Position numbers and translations under genes: made by a program. 64,000 bases of DNA, from contig NZ_JAUFPR010000004.1 of assembly GCF_030409325.1 (NCBI RefSeq), forward strand, positions 357,548 to 421,547, given 5' to 3'. Positions 1 to 8,587 of the stretch are shown here, piece by piece; position 1 is the stretch's first letter, and each line of letters begins with the position of its first letter. Source of the stretch: Mucilaginibacter aquaedulcis (GTDB taxonomy: Bacteria > Bacteroidota > Bacteroidia > Sphingobacteriales > Sphingobacteriaceae). Under the pieces are notes generated by a model that was not told where the DNA came from, searched no databases, and worked only from the letters and a program-made list of their open reading frames with translations.

Positions 1-92
1 TTCTTAAACATATCTTTCACTGTTGTTAAATCGGGATTTATATAAAACATCAATACTTGTTCCTAAATATCTGAATCGTGAATGTAAATAAA

Positions 93-116
93 AAGAGACA
101 GTTGATGCTGTCTCTT
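93..116 (-). terminator. Rho-independent terminator of the TPR gene
   Basis: A perfect 9-bp inverted repeat (AAGAGACAG / CTGTCTCTT) encloses a 6-nt loop. The plus strand to its left is A-rich, so a leftward transcript ends in a U-rich tail. It lies about 80 nt past the stop codon of the minus-strand TPR gene, which fits termination of that gene. Confidence 0.6.
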
Positions 117-197
117 AATTACAATAACAATAATACGATAATGTTTTGCTTGTAGTATATAACCATTAGCATTTTACGCTAATGTTACATAAAAAAG

Positions 198-821
198 TTA
201 TTTTATGACTGGTTGAGCGTCTGTATCAGTCGTTTCCGCGTAGCGAACTTCTGTTTTCAACTTGGTTTTATTCTCTTCAAGATAGCGCATTTGCCTGTCA
301 ACAGCGGCTACATCCATGGTAAGGCCGAGCGAATTGGCTATTGCACGCGCTTCAATAAGGTCTTGTTTGGCCTGTGGGAAGTCGCCATAACCGGTTTTTA
401 CAGCCGCCAGATTGATCAGATTGGTAATGGTATGCCTTTTATCATTTTGCTGGCGCGAGATCTGTAAACTTTGCAACAGGAACCACTTGGCTTCCGAAAG
501 GCGGTTTTGCTTCACATACATCTGCGCCAGATCACTGAAATTGTAACTGGCTGAATTGTATACCCTGAAACGCATATTGTGCTGAGCCGTTTTTATTACA
601 GACTCCTCCATAAGCAAAAGCGCATAAGGCGTACGCACAATAGTAGCATTGGTGATCCTGGTTTTTGAAATTTGGGAAACGGGTAATTTTTTGATGGAAT
701 TATCATTCAATACGGCAAGCTGCGGAAAACGCTCATGCTTTCTGAATGGATTATACTTATACCACTGTGCAGACACAGAGAGACTAAGCGAACATAAGAT
801 TACAAGTAAAATAAATCTCAT
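198..821 (-). CDS. Exported TPR-type protein of unknown function
   Basis: A 207-residue protein with a signal peptide at residues 1-18, ending SVSAQ. Residues about 95-180 form helical pairs typical of tetratricopeptide repeats, with spacing such as YNFSDLAQMYVKQNRLSEAK followed by a second unit around LINLAAVKTGYGDFPQAKQD. TPR proteins are usually scaffolds, but no partner can be named here. It is monocistronic: a terminator hairpin follows and a 147-nt gap separates it from the peptidase gene upstream. The function is unknown. Confidence 0.65.
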   Translation of the reverse strand: MRFILLVILCSLSLSVSAQWYKYNPFRKHERFPQLAVLNDNSIKKLPVSQISKTRITNATIVRTPYALLLMEESVIKTAQHNMRFRVYNSASYNFSDLAQMYVKQNRLSEAKWFLLQSLQISRQQNDKRHTITNLINLAAVKTGYGDFPQAKQDLIEARAIANSLGLTMDVAAVDRQMRYLEENKTKLKTEVRYAETTDTDAQPVIK

Positions 822-903
822 TTAATCTTTTTAACTGGGCTTAAATAAATTAATCAGTAAACAAATATAATAATATAATGCAGCTAAACAATACTTTACG
901 TAC

Positions 904-917
904 GGTTAAGCTTAACC
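904..917. repeat. 14-bp perfect palindrome
   Basis: GGTTAAGCTTAACC is perfectly self-complementary. It lies between the stop of the isoaspartyl peptidase gene and the start of the TPR gene, about 85 nt upstream of the latter. It could be an operator for the TPR gene, but nothing else supports that. Confidence 0.3.
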
Positions 918-968
918 AGCCACTTTAACGAAGCAACCCAACCTAATGTTATAATTAATTATTTTAAT

Positions 969-1811
969 TTATTCAAAAACTTCCATTTCGCCATCGTGGA
1001 GGGCCCATACCATGTATGGATGCGTATCGGCGTAATAAATATGACCGTCGGCTGATATTCCAATTGCCCCGGCAAAGCCGTTAAATGGCTTTAACTCATC
1101 CAATGTTTTATCAGTAGCCTTGGCTATGCTGAGGCCATCGGTAATGCGGGTCACAATTTTTGATGCTACAGAGCCGCTCACAATATCTTCCCCAACACCT
1201 GTGCAAGAAACAGCCGCATGCGGGTTAGCGTAGTTACCCGCTGTGGTAGCCGAATCACTCACGCGGCCGGGTATTTCAAAGCCCTTGCCTCCGGTTGAAG
1301 TGGCTGCCGCCAGATCGCCGTAAATGTCGAGCGCTACGCAGCCAACAGTGCCCAGTCTGATAGAATCACTCAGTTTTTGCTCATACTCATGGCGGCGTTG
1401 TGGCGTTTCCGGATTAAAGTAGGCAACGCCATTGTTAGTAGCAAAATCGCGGGCTCCCTGGCCGCTTAAAACACGATCATCATATGCCATCAGCTTTTCG
1501 GCTATGCAAATGGGATTTTTCACATCCTCAATGTTAATAACACCCGAAAACCGTTGAGTTTTACCATCCATCAGTGAAGCGCTCAGCCTGATCTTGCCAT
1601 CGCTCTGTATCTGCGAGCCGGTGCCGGCATTAAACAATTCGCAATCTTCCAGCATACGTACAGCATACACCACTGTTTCTAAAGCGTTATGCGTTTGCAG
1701 ATATTTATAACTTGCCTGTACTATTTCTGCTAAAGCATGTTGTTTGGCTTGTTTTATTTCCTGGTTGGTTTGCGATTCGCTAAAGAAACCGCCATGTATA
1801 ATGATCTTCAT
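969..1811 (-). CDS. iaaA: Isoaspartyl peptidase / L-asparaginase (Ntn hydrolase)
   Basis: A 280-residue member of the plant-type asparaginase (type 2) family. These proteins self-cleave and use the newly exposed threonine to hydrolyse beta-aspartyl dipeptides. The expected cleavage site GTVGCVALD is present with Thr155 as nucleophile, followed by the substrate-binding region STGGKGFEIPGRVSDSA. There is no signal peptide, so it should be cytoplasmic. It lies just downstream of cyanophycinase on the same strand. Cyanophycinase releases beta-Asp-Arg dipeptides, so this enzyme would complete cyanophycin breakdown to Asp and Arg. The family is secure; the specific substrate is inferred from context. 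Confidence 0.9.
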   Translation of the reverse strand: MKIIIHGGFFSESQTNQEIKQAKQHALAEIVQASYKYLQTHNALETVVYAVRMLEDCELFNAGTGSQIQSDGKIRLSASLMDGKTQRFSGVINIEDVKNPICIAEKLMAYDDRVLSGQGARDFATNNGVAYFNPETPQRRHEYEQKLSDSIRLGTVGCVALDIYGDLAAATSTGGKGFEIPGRVSDSATTAGNYANPHAAVSCTGVGEDIVSGSVASKIVTRITDGLSIAKATDKTLDELKPFNGFAGAIGISADGHIYYADTHPYMVWALHDGEMEVFE

Positions 1812-1907
1812 TTTGAATAGAGTTAGGTTGATCCAAAAATGCGTTCCGTTATGCCTTACCCCCGCATGGTGTAGCTATATTTACAGGCTGCCGATCACGC
1901 ACGCGGA

Positions 1908-1927
1908 ATCCTGACATGAATCAGGAT
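1908..1927. repeat. Short hairpin between cphB and iaaA
   Basis: ATCCTGA and TCAGGAT form a 7-bp stem around a 6-nt loop in the 148-nt gap between cyanophycinase and isoaspartyl peptidase. No U-run follows on the minus strand. It may be an mRNA processing or attenuation hairpin; a strong terminator is unlikely. Confidence 0.3.
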
Positions 1928-1959
1928 AACATATTTATTTAAACAAAGGTTTAGATTTA

Positions 1960-2880
1960 TTATTGCAGCAAGTTGCTATTAGGGGCGTGAATAAATACGC
2001 CTTCCTCTACCTTGGTTGTTTTTTTGATGATTAAACGGTGTTGCGCAAGGTCATAAGTATCAAATATCGACATCACATGCACCTTCAGGCTATCAATGGA
2101 AACCGGCGAGCCTAATTCAACATCGTAAATATTAGTTGCTACTATATTACGCCCGTCAACCAGAATGATCAGACCAGAGCCTATGGCTTCCATCATGCTT
2201 CCTTCGCTAATCAGCAGGCCGCTATCCTCACCCAAACCTATGCCTAAAATACCTGGGTTAGTAGCTACCGCATACATTAATCGGCCAATACGGCCGCGCT
2301 GTACAAAGTGGGTATCAACAATTACAGAATCAACAAAGCCAAGGCCTGCAGTGATCTGAACCTCACCTTTAATGAGCGCCTCGTTACTTTGCCCGCGATA
2401 GATCATATGGGTTGATGCCGCAGCCGCTCCTGCCGATGTACCCGCTATTACAAAGTTCTCTTCATGATAGCGTTGTTTCAATATCTGCAAAAACTCGGTG
2501 CCGCCAAAAATTGCAGTTAGCCTCAGCTGGTCGCCGCCGCTAAACATTACAACATCTGCCTTACGGATCCTGTCAAGGTAAGCTTCGTTCCCCGCATCTT
2601 CCCTGCTTTTAATGTGCAGCACATTTACATTGGTAACGTTTAACTGGCCAAAGGCTTTGATGTACTCATCGCCCACCAGTTCCGGAATTTGCGATGCTGT
2701 GGTTATTACCTCAATCTGCGAGCCTTCATGTTTGGCCGATTCGGTAATGATGCGCTTTAAAATGCCCTGTTCAAAAAATTTAATATAATCGGGCTGCATT
2801 ATGTGCTCCTGGATGGTAACATTGCTTCCCATATCCACCGCGCCGCCTATAATTATTAGCTTTCCTTTCGGGACATTCAT
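1960..2880 (-). CDS. cphB: Cyanophycinase
   Basis: A 306-residue serine hydrolase of peptidase family S51. It cleaves the Asp-Arg polymer cyanophycin into beta-Asp-Arg dipeptides. The nucleophile elbow GTSAGAAA places the catalytic Ser near residue 149, and an FSGGDQLRL segment typical of cyanophycinases precedes it. No export signal is present, so it is the intracellular type. It is divergent from cphA across a 260-nt gap and is followed by the isoaspartyl peptidase gene, giving a complete degradation branch. Confidence 0.93.
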   Translation of the reverse strand: MNVPKGKLIIIGGAVDMGSNVTIQEHIMQPDYIKFFEQGILKRIITESAKHEGSQIEVITTASQIPELVGDEYIKAFGQLNVTNVNVLHIKSREDAGNEAYLDRIRKADVVMFSGGDQLRLTAIFGGTEFLQILKQRYHEENFVIAGTSAGAAAASTHMIYRGQSNEALIKGEVQITAGLGFVDSVIVDTHFVQRGRIGRLMYAVATNPGILGIGLGEDSGLLISEGSMMEAIGSGLIILVDGRNIVATNIYDVELGSPVSIDSLKVHVMSIFDTYDLAQHRLIIKKTTKVEEGVFIHAPNSNLLQ

Positions 2881-3140
2881 AATTTTTTAGTTTTAGTTGA
2901 TTAAATTGGCACAAGCTACGGCGGTTAAACTAAATTTAATATCATGATAATATATTAGTCACTCGCCAAATTCACTTTCGCACCTAATTAATCAGTTCTA
3001 CATTACAAATTAAGATAAAAACCTGCACAAACGCAGGCTATTGTGAACATTTAATGCCTTTTTACCTTTAAAAGGTATATTTACACTGTTAAGTTTTTAT
3101 AGTTTTAAACAAATTAAGCCGGTTTATATTTAACCTACGT
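2881..3140. promoter_or_regulatory. Divergent cphB/cphA control region
   Basis: A 260-nt AT-rich gap lies between the divergent cphB and cphA starts. It contains a 5-bp stem (CCTGC at 3022-3026, GCAGG at 3033-3037). A near-consensus -7 box, TATATTTA, lies at 3076-3083, about 58 nt before the cphA start. No convincing -33 element could be assigned. Confidence 0.35.
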
Positions 3141-5768
3141 ATGAAGATTGAGAATATACAAGTGTTGCGCGGACCAAATATTTGGAGCATCCGTCGCAAA
3201 AAATTAATACAAATGCGGCTTGACCTGCAGGAGATGGAGCATAAGCCGACCAACGAGATTGACGGATTTTACGAAAGGCTTGAAAAACTGCTCCCCAGCT
3301 TGTATACCCATCGCTGTTCGCCCGGCGTGCCAGGAGGCTTTTTTCAACGGGTAATTGCAGGTACCTGGATGGGCCATGTTATTGAACATATAGCACTCGA
3401 AATTCAAACACTGGCCGGTATGGATACCGGTTTTGGCCGTACCCGCGAAACAAAAACCAAAGGTGTATATAATGTAGTATTTGCTTACCTGGAAGAGAAG
3501 GTAGGCGTTTTCGCGGCCGAATCGGCAGTAAAAATTGCTCAGGCCCTGATCAATAGCGAAGAGTACGACCTGGAGGCCGATATTCAGCAAATGCGTGAGA
3601 TACGTGAGAATACCCGCTTAGGGCCAAGCACCGGTTCAATTGTTGAAGAAGCCATTGCCCGCGATATCCCATGGATCAGGCTTAATAACCAATCGCTGGT
3701 ACAATTAGGTTATGGTAAAAACCAGGTGCGTTTCCGCGCTACCATGACCGAAAAAACCAGCAGCATAGCAGTTGACATTGCCAGCAATAAAGACGAAACC
3801 AAACGTATGCTGCAGGAGCAGGCTATCCCGGTTGCCAAAGGTATCACCATTACATCTGTTGATGGCGTGGCCGATGCCATACGCAAAATAGGTTTCCCAT
3901 TAGTATTTAAACCGCTTAATGGTAATCATGGCAGGGGCATATCTATCAATATACAAACAGAGGCTGATGCTGTAGCTGCTTATGAACATGCAGCCAAAAT
4001 ATCATACAAGGTAATTGTTGAACAATATATTACCGGCTACGACTTCCGTGTACTGGTGATTGATAACAAAATGGTGGCGGCCGCATTGCGCGACCCGGCC
4101 CATGTTATTGGTGATGGCATACTAACCATTCAGGAACTTATTGATAAAGAAAATACCGATCCGCGCCGCGGCTACGGGCACGAGAATGTACTCACCCTTA
4201 TCGGCATTGACCGCGATACACTTGATCTGCTCGAAAAGAAAGGCTATACGCTGGAAACCGTACCTGCAAAAGACGAAAAGGTTTTTGTAAAATCAACCGC
4301 TAACCTGAGCACAGGAGGCACTTCTGTTGATGTTACCGACCATGTACACCCTCAAAATATTTTTATCTGCGAACGTATATCGAAGATCATTGGTTTGGAT
4401 ATATGCGGTATTGATATTATGGCCAAGAACCTTACCGAACCGCTCACCGAAAATGGTGGCGTGGTGCTGGAAGTGAACGCTGCCCCCGGCTTCCGGATGC
4501 ATATCGCTCCAAGCGAGGGCTTGCCGCGTAACGTCGCCGGTCATGTTTTGGATATGCTTTATCCAACAGGTAAATCGGCAAGGATACCAATCATTGCTAT
4601 AACAGGTACCAACGGTAAAACCACTACCACCCGCTTAATTGCACATATTGTAAAAAACAATGGCCACCGGGTAGGCTTTACCACATCTGATGGTATTTAT
4701 GTACAGAACAACATGATGCTTAAGGGCGATACCACAGGCCCGGTAAGCAGCGAATTTATATTGAAAGACCCTACGGTTGATTTTGCGGTTCTGGAAACTG
4801 CCCGTGGGGGTATCCTACGCTCGGGCCTGGGTTTTGGCTTTTGCGATATTGGTGTAGTTACCAATATTCAGGAAGATCACCTTGGATTGTCTGATATTCA
4901 TTCGCTTGACGATTTGGCACGTGTAAAAAGCGTGGTACTTAACTCGGTTAAAAAAGATGGCTGGGGTGTTTTAAATGCCGATAATGAGCACTGCGTACGC
5001 ATAGGCAACAAAGCCGATTGCAACATCGCATACTTCAGCCTTAATGAAAATAACCCGATCATTAAATCGCATTGTCGTAAGGGTGGCATTGCTGCCATCT
5101 GCGAAAACGGTTTCATCACCATACAAAAGGGCGACTGGAAAATTCGCGTGCAACGCACTATCCTCATTCCGCTAACTTTTGGCGGTACGGTGCCCTTCAT
5201 GATCGAGAACGTATTGGCTGCTACACTGGCCGCGTTTTTATGGGGCTTTAAAACTGAGGACATCAAAATGTCGTTAGAAACCTTCATCCCTTCGGCTGCG
5301 CAAACGCCTGGCCGTATGAACATTTTTGAGTTCAGGGATTTCCGTTTCATGATTGATTTTGCACACAATCCCGATGGCTACAATGGTATCAAGGAGTTTT
5401 TAAAGCATATTGATTCGCCACTTAAAATTGGCATAATAGCCGGCACCGGCGACAGGCGCGATGACGATATCCGTGAGCTGGGTAAAATTTCGGCCGAGAT
5501 GTTCGATTATATTATCCTTCGCCAGGAAAAACACCTGCGCGGCCGTACCGCCGAAAACATTATCAGCCTGCTGAAAGAAGGTATTTACTCGGTTGACCCG
5601 GACAAAGGTGTAGAGGTAATCCCAAAAGAGGTTGATGCCATTAAACATGCCATGAGCCTGGCTAAACCAGGCACTTTTATTACGGCATTGAGCGATGTAA
5701 TTGACAACGCCATTGAAACCGTACAAAACTACCAGGAGCAGGAACGAAACGGCTTGTTTAACGTTTAG
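3141..5768 (+). CDS. cphA: Cyanophycin synthetase
   Basis: An 875-residue enzyme of usual CphA length. It builds the storage polymer multi-L-arginyl-poly-L-aspartate using ATP. An N-terminal domain (about 1-160, containing VLRGPNIWS) is followed by an ATP-grasp domain (about 165-480, loop PLNGNHGRGISI near 258-269). A Mur-ligase-like domain (about 485-875) carries the P-loop GTNGKTTTT near 488 and the ETARGGILRSGLG segment. Its stop codon TAG lies inside a GC-rich palindromic repeat. With cphB and iaaA it forms a full synthesis and breakdown set, suggesting that the bacterium stores nitrogen as cyanophycin. Confidence 0.95.
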   Translation: MKIENIQVLRGPNIWSIRRKKLIQMRLDLQEMEHKPTNEIDGFYERLEKLLPSLYTHRCSPGVPGGFFQRVIAGTWMGHVIEHIALEIQTLAGMDTGFGRTRETKTKGVYNVVFAYLEEKVGVFAAESAVKIAQALINSEEYDLEADIQQMREIRENTRLGPSTGSIVEEAIARDIPWIRLNNQSLVQLGYGKNQVRFRATMTEKTSSIAVDIASNKDETKRMLQEQAIPVAKGITITSVDGVADAIRKIGFPLVFKPLNGNHGRGISINIQTEADAVAAYEHAAKISYKVIVEQYITGYDFRVLVIDNKMVAAALRDPAHVIGDGILTIQELIDKENTDPRRGYGHENVLTLIGIDRDTLDLLEKKGYTLETVPAKDEKVFVKSTANLSTGGTSVDVTDHVHPQNIFICERISKIIGLDICGIDIMAKNLTEPLTENGGVVLEVNAAPGFRMHIAPSEGLPRNVAGHVLDMLYPTGKSARIPIIAITGTNGKTTTTRLIAHIVKNNGHRVGFTTSDGIYVQNNMMLKGDTTGPVSSEFILKDPTVDFAVLETARGGILRSGLGFGFCDIGVVTNIQEDHLGLSDIHSLDDLARVKSVVLNSVKKDGWGVLNADNEHCVRIGNKADCNIAYFSLNENNPIIKSHCRKGGIAAICENGFITIQKGDWKIRVQRTILIPLTFGGTVPFMIENVLAATLAAFLWGFKTEDIKMSLETFIPSAAQTPGRMNIFEFRDFRFMIDFAHNPDGYNGIKEFLKHIDSPLKIGIIAGTGDRRDDDIRELGKISAEMFDYIILRQEKHLRGRTAENIISLLKEGIYSVDPDKGVEVIPKEVDAIKHAMSLAKPGTFITALSDVIDNAIETVQNYQEQERNGLFNV

Positions 5769-5800
5769 CCTCCCAGCCCCCTAAAGGGGGAGTTTTTTTT
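5765..5800 (+). repeat. GC-rich palindromic repeat copy A / terminator of cphA
   Basis: TTAGCCTCCCAGCCCCCTAA starts this unit; CCCCC (5777-5781) pairs with GGGGG (5786-5790) and is followed by AG and eight T residues. It works as an intrinsic terminator for cphA, and its TTAG supplies the cphA stop codon. Related copies lie at 5881-5921, 10763-10799 and 10897-10928. Confidence 0.7.
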
Positions 5801-5814
5801 TATTGGCATATTTT

Positions 5815-5842
5815 AAGCCCGGCTCTGAAAAGAACCGGGCTT
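5815..5842. terminator. Bidirectional hairpin between cphA and alkA
   Basis: AAGCCCGG pairs with CCGGGCTT across a purine-rich loop, with flanking A and T residues, in the convergent gap between cphA and the AlkA-like gene. The same CCGGGCTTTGTG arm recurs at 10847-10881 in the next convergent gap, so the sequence belongs to a dispersed element. Confidence 0.6.
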
Positions 5843-5880
5843 TGTGCTTTTAATAAGATTATTTGCATATCTGCACATCA

Positions 5881-5921
5881 AAGAACTCCCCCCTTAGGAG
5901 GCCGGGGGGGCTGGAGCTGAA
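5881..5921 (-). repeat. GC-rich palindromic repeat copy B
   Basis: On the minus strand this unit reads from CAGCTCCAGC through a C-run, GGCC, then CTCCTAAGG, a G-run and AGTTCTTTG. It encodes the last eight codons and the stop (TAA) of the AlkA-like protein. It mirrors copy A across the same convergent gap. Confidence 0.55.
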
Positions 5922-6529
5922 AGGTAGTAATGCCACAACAACATACTGGCCACCGTACGATATGGTGCCCATTGTTCGGCTACCACTATCACCTCTTCCC
6001 GTGTTGCTTCTTTAGGTAAGCCTTTCACTCTTTTTAATGCGTTTACTGCTGCCAGATCACCCGCCGGGAAAATATCGGCATGTTGCAGTACAAACATCAG
6101 GTAAACATCAGCCGTCCAGTTGCCGATACCTTTGAGAGCGGTTAGCTTTGTACGGATCACATCATCTGGCAATTGTTCAAGCTCCTGTAAGTTGATCTGC
6201 CCACTGATGATAGCCTCGGCCAGATATTTGGTGTAAGTAGTTTTTTGTCGGCTGAAATAGCAGGCTTTAAATTCTTCGTCGGTAAGCAGCAATACTCTTG
6301 CCGGGGTAATTTCCTGTATGTATTTCCTGAGTTTATTCAATGCGGATAGCGCCGATGCCAGCGAAACCTGCTGCTCTAAAATAATATGAACCAGCGTTTC
6401 AAACGTGTTTGGCCTTGACCATAGCGGCGGGTAGCCGTGAGCATTGATGATATTAGCCAGATCAGCATCTGCCGATGCCAATTCATCGCAGATAGCATGA
6501 TAGTTATCGTGGTTAAACTGTTTGAGCAT
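5894..6529 (-). CDS. DNA-3-methyladenine glycosylase II family (AlkA-like)
   Basis: A 211-residue HhH-GPD base-excision glycosylase that removes alkylated bases from DNA. The helix-hairpin-helix LKGIGNWTADVY lies at about 132-143 and the catalytic Asp is in PAGDLA (Asp158). The protein is shorter than E. coli AlkA because it lacks the N-terminal TBP-like domain, as in many compact bacterial forms. Its last eight residues (SAPAPPAS) are encoded by repeat copy B, so the native C-terminus was probably extended by insertion of the repeat. Confidence 0.85.
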   Translation of the reverse strand: MLKQFNHDNYHAICDELASADADLANIINAHGYPPLWSRPNTFETLVHIILEQQVSLASALSALNKLRKYIQEITPARVLLLTDEEFKACYFSRQKTTYTKYLAEAIISGQINLQELEQLPDDVIRTKLTALKGIGNWTADVYLMFVLQHADIFPAGDLAAVNALKRVKGLPKEATREEVIVVAEQWAPYRTVASMLLWHYYLSAPAPPAS

Positions 6530-6593
6530 TGGGTTGTTGTTGACTCTATGATTTTGGCAAAATAATAATTATTTTAGCATTAAATTCAATAAC

Positions 6594-6827
6594 ATGAACA
6601 TACAGGCGGAAAAACTGGATCTGTTACAAACCATAATGAATACCAACGACGAAGGATTAATTATGGATGTAAAAGCATTTTTATTGAACAGAAAAACCGA
6701 TTGGTTTGATGAACTAAATGAGGTACAACAAAAAGACGTTCTGGAAGGATTAGCTCAGGCTGATCGTGGTGAAACGGTTGCCCATGCCGATGTAGTTAAA
6801 CTATTCGGAAAATGGGGCTTGAAATAG
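6594..6827 (+). CDS. Putative antitoxin of a type II toxin-antitoxin pair
   Basis: A 77-residue acidic protein ending in a segment (NEVQQKDVLEGLAQADRGETVAHADVVKLF) typical of small antitoxins paired with RelE/ParE toxins. It would bind and neutralise the downstream protein and probably repress the shared promoter. The toxin start codon lies inside this gene (16-nt overlap), which implies translational coupling. No classical DNA-binding motif was recognised. Confidence 0.75.
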   Translation: MNIQAEKLDLLQTIMNTNDEGLIMDVKAFLLNRKTDWFDELNEVQQKDVLEGLAQADRGETVAHADVVKLFGKWGLK

Positions 6828-7114
6828 TCTGGACACCAAAAGCTGTTGAAACATTCAGCAAAAGAATAACTTATCTGGAGGAACACTGGAGCGAGAAGGA
6901 GATATTTAATTTCACTACTCGGGTAAATGAATATCTGGAAACATTAAAAACACAACCACTAATGTTTCGTAAATCTGCCAAATTAAAACATACCCACATT
7001 GGTGTAATTATTAAACAGGTTTCCTTGGTATATCGAATAAAACCCCGGAGCAAAAAAATCGAACTGATAGCATTTATTGATAACAGGCAAAACCCAAAGC
7101 GTCAGAACTATTAA
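6812..7114 (+). CDS. RelE/ParE-family toxin
   Basis: A 100-residue basic protein with the RelE/ParE fold pattern: an N-terminal beta strand (LEIVWTPKAVETF), two helices, then a beta-rich C-terminal half (KQVSLVYRIKPRSKKIELIAFIDNRQNP). The family either cleaves ribosome-bound mRNA (RelE) or inhibits gyrase (ParE); which applies here cannot be told from sequence alone. It overlaps the antitoxin gene and ends 90 nt before rarA. Confidence 0.8.
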   Translation: MGLEIVWTPKAVETFSKRITYLEEHWSEKEIFNFTTRVNEYLETLKTQPLMFRKSAKLKHTHIGVIIKQVSLVYRIKPRSKKIELIAFIDNRQNPKRQNY

Positions 7115-7204
7115 ATGCATTTTTGTGTTAATAAAAGTATTATTACCAAGACAAATTACTAATTTTTTTAGGATTTAGCATTTAGTTTTCTGAATTTTAC
7201 CTTT

Positions 7205-8491
7205 ATGAATATGAATAACTTGCCTCCCTTAGCCGAACGTATGCGTCCAAAATCGCTGGACGATTATGTGGGGCAGAAACACCTGGTAGGCCCGGGTGCT
7301 GTATTGCGCAAGGCTATTGAGTCGGGTGTACTTCCTTCTATGCTGTTTTGGGGGCCGCCTGGTGTGGGCAAAACTACACTGGCCTACATCATATCTCAAT
7401 CCTTGTACAGGCCGTTTTTCGCGTTGAGCGCTATTAACTCCGGGGTAAAAGATGTGCGGGAAGTAATTGAAAAGGCATCACTACTCAAAGAACAAGGAGA
7501 AACCTTGCCGATATTGTTTATTGATGAGATCCACCGTTTTTCCAAATCACAGCAGGATTCTTTGCTGGGCGCTGTGGAGCGGGGTATAGTTACGTTGATT
7601 GGTGCTACTACAGAAAATCCATCCTTCGAGGTGATCTCGGCTTTGCTATCGCGTTGCCAGGTATATATTCTGCAACCTTTAGCCGAGGAAGACCTGCTAA
7701 ACCTGCTTGATAAGGCCATGAAAGAAGATGTGGTACTGCAGAATAAAAAGATCAACATTAAAGATCATGAAGCCCTGCTGCGCCTATCTGGTGGCGATGC
7801 ACGTAAGCTGCTCAATATATTTGAATTGCTGATAAATGCTTTTGACTCATCCGAAATAGTTTTAACCAACGAAGTGGTGCTGGAACATGTGCAACAAAAC
7901 ATGGCTCTGTATGATAAAACCGGCGAGCAACATTACGATATTATTTCGGCCTTTATTAAATCAATGCGGGGCTCTGACCCTAACGGGGCTGTGTACTGGC
8001 TGGCCCGTATGATCGTGGGTGGTGAGGACCCGCTGTTCATTGCACGCCGCATGCTTATCCTGGCATCTGAAGATATTGGCAACGCCAACCCTAATGCGCT
8101 TTTACTGGCACAAAGTTGTTTTGAGGCTGTTAACAAAATCGGAATGCCCGAGTCGCAGCTGATATTATCGCAAACCGCAATTTACCTGGCTACATCGGCT
8201 AAAAGTAATTCGGCTACCACGGCCATTGGTGCCGCTATTGCGCTGGTACGCCAAACCGGCGATTTGCCAGTTCCGCTGCATCTGCGCAATGCGCCAACCA
8301 AATTCATGAAAAATATTGGCTACGGTAAAGATTATAAATATGCCCATAGCTACGAGGGCAATTTTACCGATCTTGATTTTTTACCCGATGCTATTAAAGG
8401 AGCTAAAATTTACCAGCCCGGAAACAATGCCCGCGAAAATGAATCAAAAGAAAAGCTTAGAAAGCTATGGGGCGATAGGTATAACTATTAG
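7205..8491 (+). CDS. rarA: Replication-associated recombination protein A
   Basis: A 428-residue AAA+ ATPase of the RarA/MgsA/WRNIP1 family, which acts at stalled replication forks. Walker A is GPPGVGKTT (residues 50-58), and Walker B is LFIDEIHRF near residue 105. The C-terminal oligomerisation region includes the family signature segment ASEDIGNANP. Length is normal. A second in-frame ATG two codons downstream makes the exact start uncertain. Confidence 0.93.
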   Translation: MNMNNLPPLAERMRPKSLDDYVGQKHLVGPGAVLRKAIESGVLPSMLFWGPPGVGKTTLAYIISQSLYRPFFALSAINSGVKDVREVIEKASLLKEQGETLPILFIDEIHRFSKSQQDSLLGAVERGIVTLIGATTENPSFEVISALLSRCQVYILQPLAEEDLLNLLDKAMKEDVVLQNKKINIKDHEALLRLSGGDARKLLNIFELLINAFDSSEIVLTNEVVLEHVQQNMALYDKTGEQHYDIISAFIKSMRGSDPNGAVYWLARMIVGGEDPLFIARRMLILASEDIGNANPNALLLAQSCFEAVNKIGMPESQLILSQTAIYLATSAKSNSATTAIGAAIALVRQTGDLPVPLHLRNAPTKFMKNIGYGKDYKYAHSYEGNFTDLDFLPDAIKGAKIYQPGNNARENESKEKLRKLWGDRYNY

Positions 8492-8587
8492 TATCGCAAG
8501 GAATCAAGACATTAGAGTCAAGAATCAAAATGTGAAAACGAATAGCTATTCGTGTAATTCGGAAAATTTCGTGTAATTAGTGTTATT
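8492..8587 (+). repeat. Short direct repeats in the rarA / DUF5687 gap
   Basis: The 96-nt gap is built from two small repeat families. GAATCAAGA (8501) recurs as GAATCAAAA (8522), and TTCGTGTAATT occurs at 8549-8559 and again at 8568-8578 with a 19-nt period. No gene is seen. Confidence 0.5.

Noticed and set aside
4898..5368. 156-codon open frame antisense to cphA
   Set aside because: It lies wholly inside cphA, whose frame carries conserved Mur-ligase motifs there; the antisense translation is low-complexity and has no recognisable domain.
6594..7114. Mobile genomic island around the toxin-antitoxin pair
   Set aside because: No integrase, transposase, direct repeats or tRNA lies nearby, and flanking genes are core functions.
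8316..8576. 86-codon frame overlapping the end of rarA
   Set aside because: Most of it lies in the rarA C-terminal region in another frame, and the rest translates intergenic repeats.
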